Assembly (NCBI GenBank): GCA_016869975.1
Contig: VGCZ01000017.1
Coordinates: 39,701 to 103,700 of the forward strand
Reading direction: 5' to 3'
Source of the DNA: Alphaproteobacteria bacterium
GTDB lineage: Bacteria > Pseudomonadota > Alphaproteobacteria > Reyranellales > Reyranellaceae
DNA: 64,000 nt
The notes beneath the pieces were generated by a model. It did no database searches, was not told the origin of the DNA, and saw only the letters and a program-made list of their open reading frames with translations. Both the position numbers and the translations under genes were made by a program. This document shows positions 63,926-64,000 of the stretch, piece by piece; positions within the stretch are counted from its first letter, which is position 1; each line of letters starts with the position of its first letter.

Positions 63926-64000
63926 CCTGCTGGCGGCGCTGACGGCGTTGGCGGGCGGGCTGGGCTACCTCGCCGGCTGGGCGCTCGAGGCCAACCACGC
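63870..64000 (+). CDS. Partial plus-strand frame at right edge, membrane segment
   Basis: The frame is open from after a TAG at 63867 to the edge and has almost pure GC3. It encodes D-F-L-T-A-Q-R-A-N-Q-R-A-T, then I-L-L-A-A-L-T-A-L-A-G-G-L-G-Y-L-A-G-W. That resembles the N-terminal membrane helix of M48-type metalloproteases. No ATG, GTG or TTG starts it before the membrane segment. It may be a damaged 5' end, or the start may be noncanonical. Confidence 0.35.

Overview
The window reads as a chromosomal segment of a very GC-rich alphaproteobacterium. Third codon positions are almost all G or C. Several gene blocks are typical of Alphaproteobacteria: hprK-rapZ-EIIA(Man)-HPr, tsaE-amgK-murU-addB-addA, dapF-mtaB-ftsY, ffh-rpsP-rimM-trmD-rplS, leuC/leuD/leuB and sdhCDAB. 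A Rhodospirillales or Reyranella-like host would fit, but nothing here fixes the genus. I see no rRNA, tRNA, CRISPR array or insertion sequence. The only phage-like gene is one orphan small-terminase homologue.

Layout. 0-3 kb: end of a TPR protein, a class III CoA-transferase, a DUF3859 secreted protein and an AEC permease. 3.2-6.8 kb: a regulatory PTS operon followed by ahcY. 6.9-16.7 kb: tsaE, MurNAc recycling (amgK, murU), the AddAB recombination nuclease, thioredoxin and a lipoprotein. 16.8-21.9 kb: a DUF1127 pair (one copy broken) divergent from a LysR regulator, then tusA, pgk, a PQQ-type sugar dehydrogenase and a Nudix hydrolase. 21.9-25.9 kb, minus strand: small protein, dapF, mtaB, ftsY, yciB, the last four joined by ATGA overlaps. 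28.5-32.1 kb: SRP and ribosome operon. 32.3-36.3 kb: leucine genes with an RDD membrane protein between leuC and leuD. 36.4-48.3 kb: accessory metabolism, including a dimethylformamidase-like protein, isoaspartyl peptidase, HerA-like ATPase, VOC protein, isomerase, GSTs, SDR, a TctC-type binding protein, a DUF255 thioredoxin and a GFA protein. 48.4-52.5 kb: asd and two TPR-glycosyltransferase-like genes. 52.5-59.2 kb: a redoxin with in-frame UGA, LysE, pdxY, a CitE-like lyase, a MaoC hydratase, and a LysR/GST divergent pair. 60.2-63.6 kb: sdhCDAB.

The most interesting signal is the redoxin at 52489-53556 (minus). A UGA interrupts the gene exactly at the redox position (W-A-S-W-UGA-G-C-R). Coding continues in the same frame for 225 more codons, and a SECIS-like hairpin lies about 20 nt after the UGA. 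It is a candidate selenoprotein. Other unusual features are two compensating frame changes in the second TPR-glycosyltransferase gene (51739-51857), a DUF1127-type gene with a perfect Shine-Dalgarno but TAA at codon 14, a symmetric operator candidate before the LysR gene, and at least two families of dispersed palindromic repeats. One repeat family lies in frame inside addB (twice), the sugar dehydrogenase and the terminase-like gene.
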